A stretch of DNA of 64,000 bases from Salinibacterium sp. M195. Lineage in GTDB: Bacteria > Actinomycetota > Actinomycetes > Actinomycetales > Microbacteriaceae. Both the position numbers and the translations under genes were made by a program. Numbering within the stretch: the stretch's first letter is position 1; each line of letters starts with the position of its first letter. The stretch spans positions 930,001-994,000 of the forward strand of contig NZ_CP040814.1 of the NCBI RefSeq assembly GCF_019443965.1. The letters are read 5' to 3'. This document shows positions 17,022 through 25,809 of this stretch, in pieces. The notes under the pieces were generated by a model that was not told the DNA's origin, did not search any database, and worked only from the letters and a program-made list of their open reading frames with translations.

Positions 17022-17909
17022 CTAGGGCGCAGTGAGACCGAGGGGATTGCTCGGCGTTGTGATGACATTCTGATGTTGGACTCCAAGACCAGAGATGCTG
17101 AGTTCAATTGTGTCTCCATCGTGCAACCAGCGTTGCGGGGTCATCCCCATTCCGACTCCACTTGGCGTTCCGGTATTGATCAGATCACCAGGTTCGAGAA
17201 TCATGAACTGACTGATGTACTTCACGATCTCAATGGGGTCGAAAATGAGGTCGGACGTCGAACCATTCTGGTAACGGTCACCGTTTACTTCGAGCCAGAG
17301 ATCGAGATCCGAAATGTTCTCGAACTCATCAGCCGTAGCTAGCCATGGTCCGCAGGGATTGAAAGTGGGGGAGGATTTTCCTTTGGTCCACTGTCCACCG
17401 CGTTCGAGCTGGAATGCGCGTTCGCTCACATCGTTGCTCAGTACGTAGCCGGCAATGGCTGCGCGAGCAGCGTCGTCGCTGTCTAGGTAGAGGCTTCGGC
17501 GGCCAATCACGATTCCGAGCTCGACCTCCCAGTCTGTCTTCGATTCACCGCGAGGTAGCCAGATGTCGTCGTCTGGGCCAACAAGTGTGTTTGGTGCCTT
17601 GGTAAACAAGATCGGCTCGTCGGGTATCGGCATGTTGGACTCGATCGCATGCTTGCGATAGTTCAGTCCGACACAGATGATCTGGTGTGGGCGGGCGATT
17701 GGTGCCCCAATACGCTCGCCGCCTAGCCCTCGTGTCTCGCCAGCGGCGGCGCGCTGGTCAACTACGGCCCGCAACGTGTCAACTCCACCGGCGGCAAAAA
17801 AGGGTGCGTCGAAGTCGGTAAAGAGGTCGGAGACATCCACAAGCACGTCTTCGGCTACGCGAACCATGGGACGTTCCTGTCCAGGGGCGCCAACGCGCAT
17901 GAGTTTCAC
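17022..17909 (-). CDS. Fumarylacetoacetate hydrolase-fold protein
   Basis: 295 aa, starting at a GTG that overlaps the RidA stop by 4 bp (GTGA). A short N-terminal domain is followed by the FAH catalytic barrel: ICVGLNYRKHAIESN, EPILFTKAPNTLVGPDDD, DWEVELGIVIGRR with the acidic metal ligands, and INTGTPSGVGMGM. Members hydrolyse C-C bonds in acylpyruvates or hydrate 2-keto-4-enoates. It is last in the five-gene aminotransferase operon, so it probably acts on a keto acid produced upstream. Substrate unknown. Confidence 0.87.
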   Translation of the reverse strand: MKLMRVGAPGQERPMVRVAEDVLVDVSDLFTDFDAPFFAAGGVDTLRAVVDQRAAAGETRGLGGERIGAPIARPHQIICVGLNYRKHAIESNMPIPDEPILFTKAPNTLVGPDDDIWLPRGESKTDWEVELGIVIGRRSLYLDSDDAARAAIAGYVLSNDVSERAFQLERGGQWTKGKSSPTFNPCGPWLATADEFENISDLDLWLEVNGDRYQNGSTSDLIFDPIEIVKYISQFMILEPGDLINTGTPSGVGMGMTPQRWLHDGDTIELSISGLGVQHQNVITTPSNPLGLTAP

Positions 17910-18298
17910 AGTGTCACGTCCGCGGAGCTCGTCGGCTGCCCCAGGTAAACAACGGCCTCGATCTCAAACTGGAGGAATTCGAATCCCATCGCCACGGTCG
18001 TGCGAGCGGGGCGCGGGTGAGTGAACTCCGCCAGATACAGCTCGTTGAAGCGGGGCAATGCCGCCTCATCACGCACATAGGCTCCGATGCGCACGATGTC
18101 GGCCCGTGTAGCGCCGGCCTCGGCAAGCACGCGATCTAGACCGGCGATCGATTGAGCAAATTCTTCATCGAAGGTGCCGGGAATGAACTTTCCTGTTTCC
18201 GGATCAGTTGATGCCTGTCCGGAGATATACAACCAGTCTCCTGCTCGTACGGCTGGTGTGAGGGGGCGGTCGGGTTGGGCTCCAAAGTGAGTAATCAC
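17906..18298 (-). CDS. RidA family enamine/imine deaminase
   Basis: 130 aa from a GTG at 18298 with AAAGGA 8 bp upstream; the longer frame overlaps the MBL gene and lacks family similarity. Typical RidA features: LTPAVRAGDWLYISGQASTDPETG, a long helix AQSIAGLDRVLAEAGATRADIVRIGAYV and the C-terminal EIEAVVYL strand. RidA proteins hydrolyse reactive enamines/imines released by PLP enzymes. The operon contains a class III aminotransferase, and a threonine-synthase-like enzyme is nearby, so a protective or catalytic role is sensible. Confidence 0.88.
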   Translation of the reverse strand: MITHFGAQPDRPLTPAVRAGDWLYISGQASTDPETGKFIPGTFDEEFAQSIAGLDRVLAEAGATRADIVRIGAYVRDEAALPRFNELYLAEFTHPRPARTTVAMGFEFLQFEIEAVVYLGQPTSSADVTL

Positions 18299-18329
18299 GA
18301 TGTTGTTCCTTTCGAAGGGGGCGTCAGAG

Positions 18330-19061
18330 TCAAGATAGGAGGGAAGGGGGGCGTTCGCCGCGGTCGAAGGCGGCGATTGCTGCCTGGAGGTGCGCGGAGG
18401 CGCCACCGAGCACTGCAGCGCCGTGTCCGGCGAAAAGCTGGTCAATGCCGAGGGAGGCAACAGCGCGGATGCTTCGCTCGGACTCTATTAAATCGGCATC
18501 GGGGGTGGCCAAGTGGGCAATCCGGCCTTGAGGAAATACGAGGTCTCCGCTGAACAGGCCGCGCCCGCTTGGTGTCTCCGCGACGAATACCATGTGGTCT
18601 GCGCTGTGTCCGGGCGTCGCCATTGGAGTTACCCGCACGTCACCGATATCCAGCGGGCTCGTGATCGTGGTGGCGGCCACAGCTTCTAGCCGCTGATCGG
18701 CCGGGTAGACGCCTTCTCGGCGAGCACCGGGAAGCCCGATGGTTTCTTCATCGCCCGTGCGAATAATTTCCGCACAGCGTGCGCTAGCGAGTACGGGCGC
18801 GTCAAAGGCCCGAGCGAGCGTCGCCGCTCCGCCCGAATGGTCGACGTGGCCGTGAGTGACAAGAATTGCCCGGAGCTGGGCCCCGTCGAGGAGTCGCTCA
18901 GCCCGCGAGACGAGGGCGTCGGAGGAGCGGCCCGCGCCGGTGTCGATGATGATCGCCTCGCCACGAGAGTGGATGATGTAGGCGTTGCCATCCCAGTAGT
19001 CACTGATGCCAAAGCCAAGGTAGCCGCTGGCCAGCAGGGAACACTCCGCTGTCAATCTCAT
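18330..19061 (-). CDS. Metallo-beta-lactamase fold hydrolase
   Basis: 243 aa. Zinc motif THGHVDH at about 69-75, then TPGHSADHM and FSGDLVF, and a final AGHGAAV, giving the binuclear metal set of the MBL superfamily. Starts with ATG overlapping the M81 gene stop (ATGA). Families with this fold include thiolesterases, lactonases and glyoxalase II. Context suggests hydrolysis of an activated intermediate in the locus; the substrate cannot be read from sequence. Confidence 0.85.
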   Translation of the reverse strand: MRLTAECSLLASGYLGFGISDYWDGNAYIIHSRGEAIIIDTGAGRSSDALVSRAERLLDGAQLRAILVTHGHVDHSGGAATLARAFDAPVLASARCAEIIRTGDEETIGLPGARREGVYPADQRLEAVAATTITSPLDIGDVRVTPMATPGHSADHMVFVAETPSGRGLFSGDLVFPQGRIAHLATPDADLIESERSIRAVASLGIDQLFAGHGAAVLGGASAHLQAAIAAFDRGERPPSLLS

Positions 19062-20539
19062 GCTGACCCGTCATGGGCGAGGTGATCGGTGCTGACGGTT
19101 GCTTGCTGATAGTGGAGGCGGCCCAGCAGAGAATCAGTCTCTCCCGGTGTTCCGGCAAAAATGAAGTGGTCGCTGTATCGCGCCCAGCCCGCACGAAGTG
19201 CGGCAGCGCCCTTAAGCAGCAGGGCGTCATAGTCAGCGGGATCGATGCCCAAGGCCGTGAACATTCCAGGATCGTTCGGCTGCACCGGGCTCCCCTGAAT
19301 CACGATATCGAGCGCGCCCATCCGCACCCACGCTGCGCCCTTCATGTCCACAACGGTACCGGTGGACATGGGGCCAGTGTTGACGAATTTGCCGTCGGTG
19401 ACGTTCAACACTTCTGGGCTGCCTTGCAACGGTTGACCTGATCGATCAGAGGCAAAGCCCCCGAGTTCACGAAGTGGATCTCCCTCGCAATTGCGCAGCA
19501 TGGCAAGGGCGGCGGGGTCGAAGATGGTCGTGAGAAAACGCCCCTGGCCGTGAAGCTGCGCCGCGTGGGCCAGCCAGGTGGTGTCTCCGCTCGCGCCGCC
19601 GTTGATGTTGTCGCCTGTGTCGGCGATCGTCACCGGTCGCCCTTCAGCGCGCAACGTCGCTGCTCGCTCGACGGCGGCTGTCGCATCAGGATAGTCCGCG
19701 GCAAACTTCGTTGCGCTGGCTTCAGCCAGTTGGTGCAGGGCTTCGACGACTCGTTCTGCAGCCTCGGCACGGTCGGGCGGGCCCGAGGCAAGAAAACCCA
19801 TTCCCGTGTGCCGGGTATCTGAATAGGCGTAGCCAGCGAGTACTGTCACATCGAGCAGCGACTCTTTCTCCTGCAAAGATCGAGCTGTGTCGATGAGTTC
19901 ACGTAGAGGGGAGTCCTGAGTGCTCTGGGCCGCCGGCGGTGCGACGATGGACAGTCCACGGTGTGCTCGGTAAGGCACAGGATCACCGCTCAGAATCCCG
20001 GCGAGGGCGGATGCTGCATCGCGGCCGCGATCATACGTGTCCACGTGCGGATTGGTCTTGTATCCGATGAGGATCTCAACATCGTGCAGGCGCTGATGGG
20101 CAAAGTTGGTATGAAGGTCGAGTACCGCGGCAATCGGCACTCCCGCGGCCCGAGAGCGGATCACGGCGACGATCTCCTCTTCAGCATCGCCGACGCCATC
20201 AGCCACGAAATCTCCGTGTAGTTCGAGCAGGATGCCGTCGAGTTGTTCAGCCCCGTCGAGTGCTGTTGCCACAGCTGTGAGGATGCTGTCGAATACAGTC
20301 GCCTCGACGGTCCCAGAGGGGGTTGCGAAGGTGGCAAATAGTGGCACGATGTCGAGCTGCTTCTCGCGAGCGCCATCGAGAAAGCCGCCACAGACGGTGC
20401 GGGTGTCCTCGAACGCGTCAAGCACTTCGTCGCCCACATACCAGCGATGTGCGAACTCCTTTTTACCGGTGCGCAGGGGGCTGAAGGTATTGGTTTCGTG
20501 GTAAACCCCGAGAACCCCGACGCGAAATCTCGAGGTCAC
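19058..20539 (-). CDS. M81 family metallopeptidase (MlrC-like)
   Basis: 493 aa, normal for the family. The N-terminal domain begins RVGVLGVYHETNTFSPL and contains LLELHGDFVADG, AVLDLHTN and IGYKTNPHVDTYDRG, the conserved metal-site region of MlrC. The C-terminal MlrC domain includes TIADTGDNINGGASGDTT. MlrC degrades the linear peptide in microcystin breakdown, but most homologues have other, unknown substrates. Overlaps both neighbours by 4 bp in the aminotransferase operon. May cleave an imported peptide-like or amide compound. Confidence 0.88.
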   Translation of the reverse strand: MTSRFRVGVLGVYHETNTFSPLRTGKKEFAHRWYVGDEVLDAFEDTRTVCGGFLDGAREKQLDIVPLFATFATPSGTVEATVFDSILTAVATALDGAEQLDGILLELHGDFVADGVGDAEEEIVAVIRSRAAGVPIAAVLDLHTNFAHQRLHDVEILIGYKTNPHVDTYDRGRDAASALAGILSGDPVPYRAHRGLSIVAPPAAQSTQDSPLRELIDTARSLQEKESLLDVTVLAGYAYSDTRHTGMGFLASGPPDRAEAAERVVEALHQLAEASATKFAADYPDATAAVERAATLRAEGRPVTIADTGDNINGGASGDTTWLAHAAQLHGQGRFLTTIFDPAALAMLRNCEGDPLRELGGFASDRSGQPLQGSPEVLNVTDGKFVNTGPMSTGTVVDMKGAAWVRMGALDIVIQGSPVQPNDPGMFTALGIDPADYDALLLKGAAALRAGWARYSDHFIFAGTPGETDSLLGRLHYQQATVSTDHLAHDGSA

Positions 20540-21840
20540 GCGCTCTCAAGCGCCGTGAGCGCTTCGTCGAATATCCCGATCGTGTGATCGATTTGAGCTT
20601 CGGTGTGGGCTGTCGAGAGATACCAGCGACCGCCGGCGACCGCGAAGATCCCCCGGCGAAGAAGTTCGAGGAGAAGCTTGGCGTAGCTCTCCTGGTCCGT
20701 CTTCTGAAAGTCGGAGAAGTCTTCGACGGTCGGGAGGCCGAGGGTGACCTGAACAACGGGGCCGACCTGATTCACGGCGCCCGTCATATTATGCGCAGCG
20801 AGGGCGTCACGAAAGCCGTTCGCTAGTCGTGCGCTAAGGGTTTCAAAACGCTCGTAAACCCCGGGCTTGCTGAGCTCGTCGAGGGTGGCTCCCGCCGCGG
20901 CAAGCACGAGGGGATTGCCGTTGTAGGTTCCGGCATGAGTGACACCGTTGAGGGTGAGGTCGAGCAGGCTTGCCTTTCCGAGCAGTGCTGCGAGGCTCAG
21001 TCCGCCCGCGACGGCCTTTGCCAAGATGATGATGTCCGGGGCCACGCCGTAGCGTTCCACTGCTCCGCCGAAGGCGATCCGTAGGCCGGTGATGACTTCG
21101 TCAAAGATGAGCACGACGCCGTGTTCGTCGCAGATTTCTCGCACGCGTTCGAGGAATCCCAGGGGAGGCTCGATGACGCCAGAGTTGCACAGTACCGGCT
21201 CGAGGAAGACGGCGGCAATGTCGTCTCGTTCGGTGAGCAACGTTTCAAGCTCTTCGGCTCGGCCCCAGTTGAGTACGTGCGCGAGTTCTGCCGAGCTTGT
21301 GGCTTGACCTCGGCTTTCCAGAGCGATGTCACTTTCGGCGCGGGGGCGGTAGCCCACCAGCATTGGATCTGACCAGCCGTGGTAATGGCCAGCGAACTTC
21401 ACGAAATGCTCACGACCCGTCGCCGCGCGGGCAATACGCAGGGCGGAGAGGTTCGCCTCGGTGCCCGTGTTTGACCACAGCACGCGCTCGGCGCAGGGGA
21501 AAGCTTGGAGCAGTCGCTCGGCTATTTCAAATTCCAAGAGGTGACCAGATCCGTAGGTGGCACCCCGCGTGATCTGGTCTTGCACCGCGGCTACGAGCGC
21601 GGGATTGCCGTGACCGAGGATGTTGGGACCCCACCCGAGCACATAGTCGATGTAATCATTGCCATCGAAGTCGGTCAGGGTCGCTCCAGCCCCACCTGTA
21701 AAGAAGAGCGGATGCGGACGTGCCGTTGCCCGCAGCGCGGTTGCTACACCGCCACTGACAGAGCGAGATGCACGCTCCCACGCTTCGCGTGATTTCGGCC
21801 ACTCCGAGATCACTTTCGTCTCTTCGCCGGTCGCAGTCAT
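20536..21840 (-). CDS. Class III aminotransferase, glutamate-1-semialdehyde aminomutase-like
   Basis: 434 aa. PLP-binding features: SNTGTEANLSALRIAR (about 123-138), HYHGWSD, IFDEVITGLR with Asp247, and Lys275 in IILAKAVAGG as the Schiff-base lysine. It resembles HemL-like class III enzymes but the motif around Lys275 (AKAVAGG) and the catabolic context argue against a haem-synthesis role. First gene of the operon with the M81, MBL, RidA and FAH genes. Two tandem operator-like palindromes lie 122-159 bp upstream, with a TTGAAA-N17-TAAAAC promoter embedded in them. Confidence 0.86.
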   Translation of the reverse strand: MTATGEETKVISEWPKSREAWERASRSVSGGVATALRATARPHPLFFTGGAGATLTDFDGNDYIDYVLGWGPNILGHGNPALVAAVQDQITRGATYGSGHLLEFEIAERLLQAFPCAERVLWSNTGTEANLSALRIARAATGREHFVKFAGHYHGWSDPMLVGYRPRAESDIALESRGQATSSAELAHVLNWGRAEELETLLTERDDIAAVFLEPVLCNSGVIEPPLGFLERVREICDEHGVVLIFDEVITGLRIAFGGAVERYGVAPDIIILAKAVAGGLSLAALLGKASLLDLTLNGVTHAGTYNGNPLVLAAAGATLDELSKPGVYERFETLSARLANGFRDALAAHNMTGAVNQVGPVVQVTLGLPTVEDFSDFQKTDQESYAKLLLELLRRGIFAVAGGRWYLSTAHTEAQIDHTIGIFDEALTALESA

Positions 21841-21962
21841 TCTCTCTCCTTAGCCCGGAAGGGCCGCCATACTCTCCGTATTGCCCAAGAGGCAATGTGA
21901 TGTTCCGCACAAATACAGCGTTCGCACAACCCTGACGGGCCTACGAGCGGTTTCACGGTTAG

Positions 21963-21999
21963 TTTTATCTAGTAAGACTATCAGTTTCAACTAGTAAAA
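21963..21999 (-). promoter_or_regulatory. Promoter with tandem IclR-type operators, aminotransferase operon
   Basis: Two 15-bp sites, TTTTA-TCTAG-TAAGA (21963-21977) and TTTCA-ACTAG-TAAAA (21985-21999), start 22 bp apart. On the minus strand TTGAAA (21985-21990) and TAAAAC (21962-21967) make a 17-bp-spaced promoter, so bound repressor would cover both boxes. Same architecture as the sites at 32361 and 38206. Confidence 0.6.
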
Positions 22000-22001
22000 G
22001 T

Positions 22002-22997
22002 TTAGAGGGCCAGATCTGCGCTGTCAACGAGAATGGTCGTCCAGGCACGCTCGCGGACCGAGCGCGCGACTGCCTCAGCGACCGCGAGTGCGGCGATTCC
22101 GTCGTCGAGCGTGACGATAGGCTGCGCTCCGCCGGCGACCGCAACGAGATGGTCCGCTTGCCGGCGCAGAGCTTCGGCTGGAAGCTCCGCGCAATCGCGC
22201 ACCTCTTCGTCAGCGCCAGCCCGCCGAATGCGAATCTGGCCACCGCTGAGGTCGGCAAAGAGGCTTCCCCCTGATCCAACGACATGGATCGTGCGCACGC
22301 CGACAGGCTCGACGTAGTCAAGATGAACCGCGCCGCTGAGCCCATCCGCATGCACCAGAAGTGCATCTGCGACGTTCGGAGACTCGACATGCGCAACCTC
22401 GAGAAACACCCGAGTGTGCGCCACAGTTTCTGTGATCGGTCCGAAGAACCAGCGCAAGTAATCCCACTCATGCGAGTAGTCGCGAAGCAGACGGTTTTCG
22501 TCAGGAATCTGGAATCGCGACTCCGCGGCGACGATAGTGCCATACGCCCCCAACATCACTTGGTAGCCGGTGGGCTTTCCAATCACGCCGGACTGTAGAG
22601 CGGTTCGAACCTCTCGCACGACGGCACGATGACGCAGAACATAACCCATTAGCACCCGGGAGTCGCTCGAACGGATGCGATCGATCAGGGCCCGGTCGGC
22701 TAGCGATGGAGCAAGAGGCTTCTCTACGAGCGTCGGAATGCCTCGCGAAGCAGCCTCAGCAAGTTGCGGCAAATGAAAGGGGTCTGGACTAGCGATCACT
22801 AGTGCATCTAGCCCGGAATCCACGAGCGCCTCGAGAGTCTCGGCGGGCTCAGTAGCGAACTCATCACGAACTCGATCGCGCAATGACGCTGAGGGATCGA
22901 AGCCGACTGTCTGCACGTCGCCTCGCTTGCTGAGCACTGCGATGTGCTGACGACCAATAGAGCCGAGGCCCGCGACACCGATACGCAACGTACTCAT
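22002..22997 (-). CDS. Gfo/Idh/MocA family oxidoreductase
   Basis: 331 aa. N-terminal Rossmann fold begins LRIGVAGLGSIGRQHIAVL; ALVIASPDPFHLPQL and the EKPLAPS motif (with the conserved Lys) follow near residues 69 and 93. The C-terminal alpha/beta domain has YSHEWDYLRWFFG. Members are NAD(P)-dependent dehydrogenases of sugars, inositols or amino acids. It is the last gene of the ten-gene transporter operon, overlapping the preceding stop by 4 bp. Substrate unknown. Confidence 0.87.
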   Translation of the reverse strand: MSTLRIGVAGLGSIGRQHIAVLSKRGDVQTVGFDPSASLRDRVRDEFATEPAETLEALVDSGLDALVIASPDPFHLPQLAEAASRGIPTLVEKPLAPSLADRALIDRIRSSDSRVLMGYVLRHRAVVREVRTALQSGVIGKPTGYQVMLGAYGTIVAAESRFQIPDENRLLRDYSHEWDYLRWFFGPITETVAHTRVFLEVAHVESPNVADALLVHADGLSGAVHLDYVEPVGVRTIHVVGSGGSLFADLSGGQIRIRRAGADEEVRDCAELPAEALRRQADHLVAVAGGAQPIVTLDDGIAALAVAEAVARSVRERAWTTILVDSADLAL

Positions 22998-24073
22998 CGT
23001 GGATTCTCCTGTGTTAGCAACGTTTCAAGCAACCGATCGAGGTCAGAGGCCGAAACGGGGGCATCCTCCGCTTGCCGCGCAAATCGTTCGATTGATTGTG
23101 GATCCTTGTATCCAGCGCCGCTCACAACCGCGACGACGCGGGCGGAGCGATCGATTAGCCCCGTCGAGAAAGCCTGGCGCGCTCCCGCGAGCGAGGTCGC
23201 TCCGGCGGGCTCGACCAAAATACCCAGTGCGGCGAGATCGCGCTGAGCTTCATAAACCTGCGCATCTGACACCGCTACTGCCGCGCCACCGGTCGCTCGG
23301 ATGCCGGCCGCTGCTGACGGACCGTCGTAGAGCGCCGCCATTTGCAGTCCTGAGATCTCGGTTCCGGCGCCGCGAGCGCGACCGATTGGGTCGCCCTCCA
23401 AAGCCGAAATGAGGCCGTCCATGCCGTCAGGGTGCACACCAAAGACTCGGGGGGTGCGTTCGGAAGAGAGGAAGCCCTGCGAGAGCCCTGCAACAAGCCC
23501 ACCGCCGCCGACGGGGGCGAACACGTGGTCGGCTGCTGCGGCAGACTCGTCGATCTCCCAGGCAATGGTGTGGATGGCGCGCATCGCTTCTGGAGCGAAT
23601 CGAAAGCCGGTGAGCATCGGGGTGTAGCCGAATCGCTCCGCCGCGGCAGCCACTTTCATCGCTGTGGCTATCGTCGCATCCGCATCGTGACCCAGCCCAT
23701 CGACTTCAATTACGCGAGCACCATAGGCACGGATCTCACGCACCTTGCTTTCGAGTGCTCCTCGCAGGACTAAGAGCACTGCTTCGAGTCCGGCCGCCGC
23801 GGAATACGCGGCAGCAGCGGCTCCGCCGTTACCGGAGGAAGTGCCTAGCGCGCCTCGAAGGTTGTGCTCGCGGGCCAAGGAGAGTGCTAGCGAGGCAATC
23901 CTCGCTTTGAAGGAGCCCGTGGGGTTCCGGTCTTCCATCTTCAGCTCGAACCGGGCTAGTCCCTCAAGTCCGGGGACCACTCCGGTCAGATCGAGCTGAG
24001 GGGTCCCGCCCTCGCCCAGAGAAACAATGTTCTCCGGAGCGAGGGAGGGAAGTCGATCAGCGAAACGCCACAT
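22994..24073 (-). CDS. PLP-dependent threonine synthase/dehydratase-like enzyme
   Basis: 359 aa from the ATG at 24073 (MWRFADRLPSLAPENIVSLGEGGTP), which overlaps the DapA-like gene's end by 17 bp. Fold-type II PLP enzyme: the lysine motif is NPTGSFKAR, the substrate loop GTSSGNGGAAAAAY, and the phosphate-binding glycine run VGGGGLVAG. It resembles threonine synthase, diaminopropionate ammonia-lyase and threonine dehydratase; eliminations by such enzymes release enamines, which fits the RidA gene nearby. Which amino acid it uses is unknown. Confidence 0.83.
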   Translation of the reverse strand: MWRFADRLPSLAPENIVSLGEGGTPQLDLTGVVPGLEGLARFELKMEDRNPTGSFKARIASLALSLAREHNLRGALGTSSGNGGAAAAAYSAAAGLEAVLLVLRGALESKVREIRAYGARVIEVDGLGHDADATIATAMKVAAAAERFGYTPMLTGFRFAPEAMRAIHTIAWEIDESAAAADHVFAPVGGGGLVAGLSQGFLSSERTPRVFGVHPDGMDGLISALEGDPIGRARGAGTEISGLQMAALYDGPSAAAGIRATGGAAVAVSDAQVYEAQRDLAALGILVEPAGATSLAGARQAFSTGLIDRSARVVAVVSGAGYKDPQSIERFARQAEDAPVSASDLDRLLETLLTQENPR

Positions 24074-25022
24074 GCTCGACCGATCCGGAGGCCATGGCAC
24101 GATCCAGAATCTCGGTGACTCCGTCACAGAACTCGGCGCTCGGAATCTGCTCAAAGGGGCGACCCATGGGTTGCGCGAGCGGGAGCTCTAGTGCCCACGC
24201 GGTCGCGACTTTAAGCGCCGCAATTGCCTGGGCTGGTCCGCCAGCGCCGGCCCACGGCACCCCGATGATGCCGAAGGTCGCGCTGACCCAGCTCGACAGT
24301 TCCCATGCCCGGGCGCGGTCGCCATTGCGCATCACTCGCCACAGTTCAGCAAAGACAACAGGCGCGAAGTTTGCGAAACCGGGAACAACGCCCTGGAAGC
24401 CAATCGCATCCACGGATTCGAGAGTTATCTCACTACCCGCATAAGCCTTGAATCCTGACTCGAGCGGGATGGCTGCGCGAAGCAGGCGACCTGACGTGAG
24501 GTCTCCTGACGAGTCCTTGACGCCGTCGATGGCGCCATCGTGAGCGAGCCGAGCCAGTAGGGCAACGCTGAGCTTCTGTGGTGTGCGAGGCGGTACGTCA
24601 TACGCAATAATCGGGAGGTCAATCGCCCGGATTGCCTCGAAGTGGCGACGCAGCTCGTCATCGCTGTGGGTGAAGTAGAGGGGCGGAAGCACGAGAAGGG
24701 CGTCAGCGCCGCGGGCCTGCGCCTCTCTGGCCTCGATGACGGCATCATCTGTCGACAAGCCGGCGACACCGGCCCAGACGGGAATCCGGCCCGCTGCTGC
24801 CTGGACCGTCACCTCTGTGCTGCGGAGGCGCAGCGGTGCACCGAGGGTGCCGAGCTCGCCAGTCGAGCCTGCGGAGAGCACGCCGTCGATGCCAGAGGCG
24901 ACCTGCGAGTCGACGAGCGCGGTCATCGCGCTCACATCGATGTCTCCGGATGCATCGAGCAACGTCACTAGTGGAGTGATGATGCCGTCGGGGAGTGCTG
25001 CTGAAGTGCCAGGGTGCGTCAT
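24057..25022 (-). CDS. DapA-like (dihydrodipicolinate synthase/N-acetylneuraminate lyase family) lyase
   Basis: 321 aa TIM-barrel. The pyruvate-site motif SAGSTGELGTL, the tyrosine in LPIIAYDVPPRTP and the Schiff-base lysine in GAIDGVKDSSGD are intact, so it should form a lysine imine with a 2-oxo acid. Members make or cleave C-C bonds in DHDP, sialic acid, sugar acids or hydroxy-oxo acids. In a catabolic operon with an importer, aldol cleavage of a 2-oxo acid is likely; a true lysine-biosynthetic role is unlikely. It lies 22 bp after the SDR gene. Confidence 0.86.
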   Translation of the reverse strand: MTHPGTSAALPDGIITPLVTLLDASGDIDVSAMTALVDSQVASGIDGVLSAGSTGELGTLGAPLRLRSTEVTVQAAAGRIPVWAGVAGLSTDDAVIEAREAQARGADALLVLPPLYFTHSDDELRRHFEAIRAIDLPIIAYDVPPRTPQKLSVALLARLAHDGAIDGVKDSSGDLTSGRLLRAAIPLESGFKAYAGSEITLESVDAIGFQGVVPGFANFAPVVFAELWRVMRNGDRARAWELSSWVSATFGIIGVPWAGAGGPAQAIAALKVATAWALELPLAQPMGRPFEQIPSAEFCDGVTEILDRAMASGSVEHVAFR

Positions 25023-25044
25023 TGAAATTGATACCTCTCAGTTG

Positions 25045-25809
25045 TTAGCGAATGAGCCAGCCGCCATCGACAGTGATGTCGACGCCGGTGATGTAGGAAG
25101 CCTCGGGACCAGCGAGGAACGAGACGACGTCAGCAACTTCGTTCGGCCGCCCTTGTCGTTCGAGCGCAGGCACGCGTTCTGTTCTCGCGCCGGTACCGCC
25201 GTCGATGACGTCGCCAGGTGCGGGACTCGCGTCGGTGCGGATATCTCCGGGAGAAACAGTGAGAACTCGGATGCCCGCGGGGCCAGCCTCGGAAGCAAGA
25301 GCCTTGGTGAAGGCGTTCACCCCAGCTTTCGTCGCCGTGTAGACGGCCGCGCCGGGTTGCGTCGCTTGTGCCATCACTGACGAGATCGAAATGATGACGC
25401 CGGCTGTGCCTTGGCGCCGAAATTGGGCGCAGGCGGCGACCGAGGAGAGGATTACCGCGCCGAGGTTGACCGCGAGCATTGCCTGAACATGAGGTTCGTC
25501 AATTTTTTCGGCAAGCCGTCGAGCTCGATCCCCGGTCAGCGCCGCACAATTGACCAGGACATCGAGGCCGCCGAGGGCATCCACGGCTTCTTCGACTAGT
25601 CGGGTCGCTGCGGCTTCATCAGAAAGATCAGCGACGAGGCCGCTGACCTGGCCGTCGAGCCCAGAACTTTCGAGGCTCTGTCGCAGCGAATCCGGAGTAC
25701 GCTGGGAGACGGCCACCGAAGCTCCGTTAGCGAGAAAGCGCTGGGTGATTGCTGCCCCAATCCCCGTTGCGCCCCCGGTTACTAAGACTCGGGTAGGTGA
25801 TTCACTCAT
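25045..25809 (-). CDS. SDR-family oxidoreductase
   Basis: 254 aa classical short-chain dehydrogenase. Cofactor motif VTGGATGIGAAI at the N-terminus, NCAAL (the NNAG position), catalytic Ser in ISISSVMAQ and YTATKAGVN as YxxxK. The C-terminal VDGGWLIR is typical. NAD(P)-dependent oxidation of an alcohol is expected. It lies between the deacylase (4-bp overlap) and the DapA-like gene in the transporter operon. Confidence 0.88.
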   Translation of the reverse strand: MSESPTRVLVTGGATGIGAAITQRFLANGASVAVSQRTPDSLRQSLESSGLDGQVSGLVADLSDEAAATRLVEEAVDALGGLDVLVNCAALTGDRARRLAEKIDEPHVQAMLAVNLGAVILSSVAACAQFRRQGTAGVIISISSVMAQATQPGAAVYTATKAGVNAFTKALASEAGPAGIRVLTVSPGDIRTDASPAPGDVIDGGTGARTERVPALERQGRPNEVADVVSFLAGPEASYITGVDITVDGGWLIR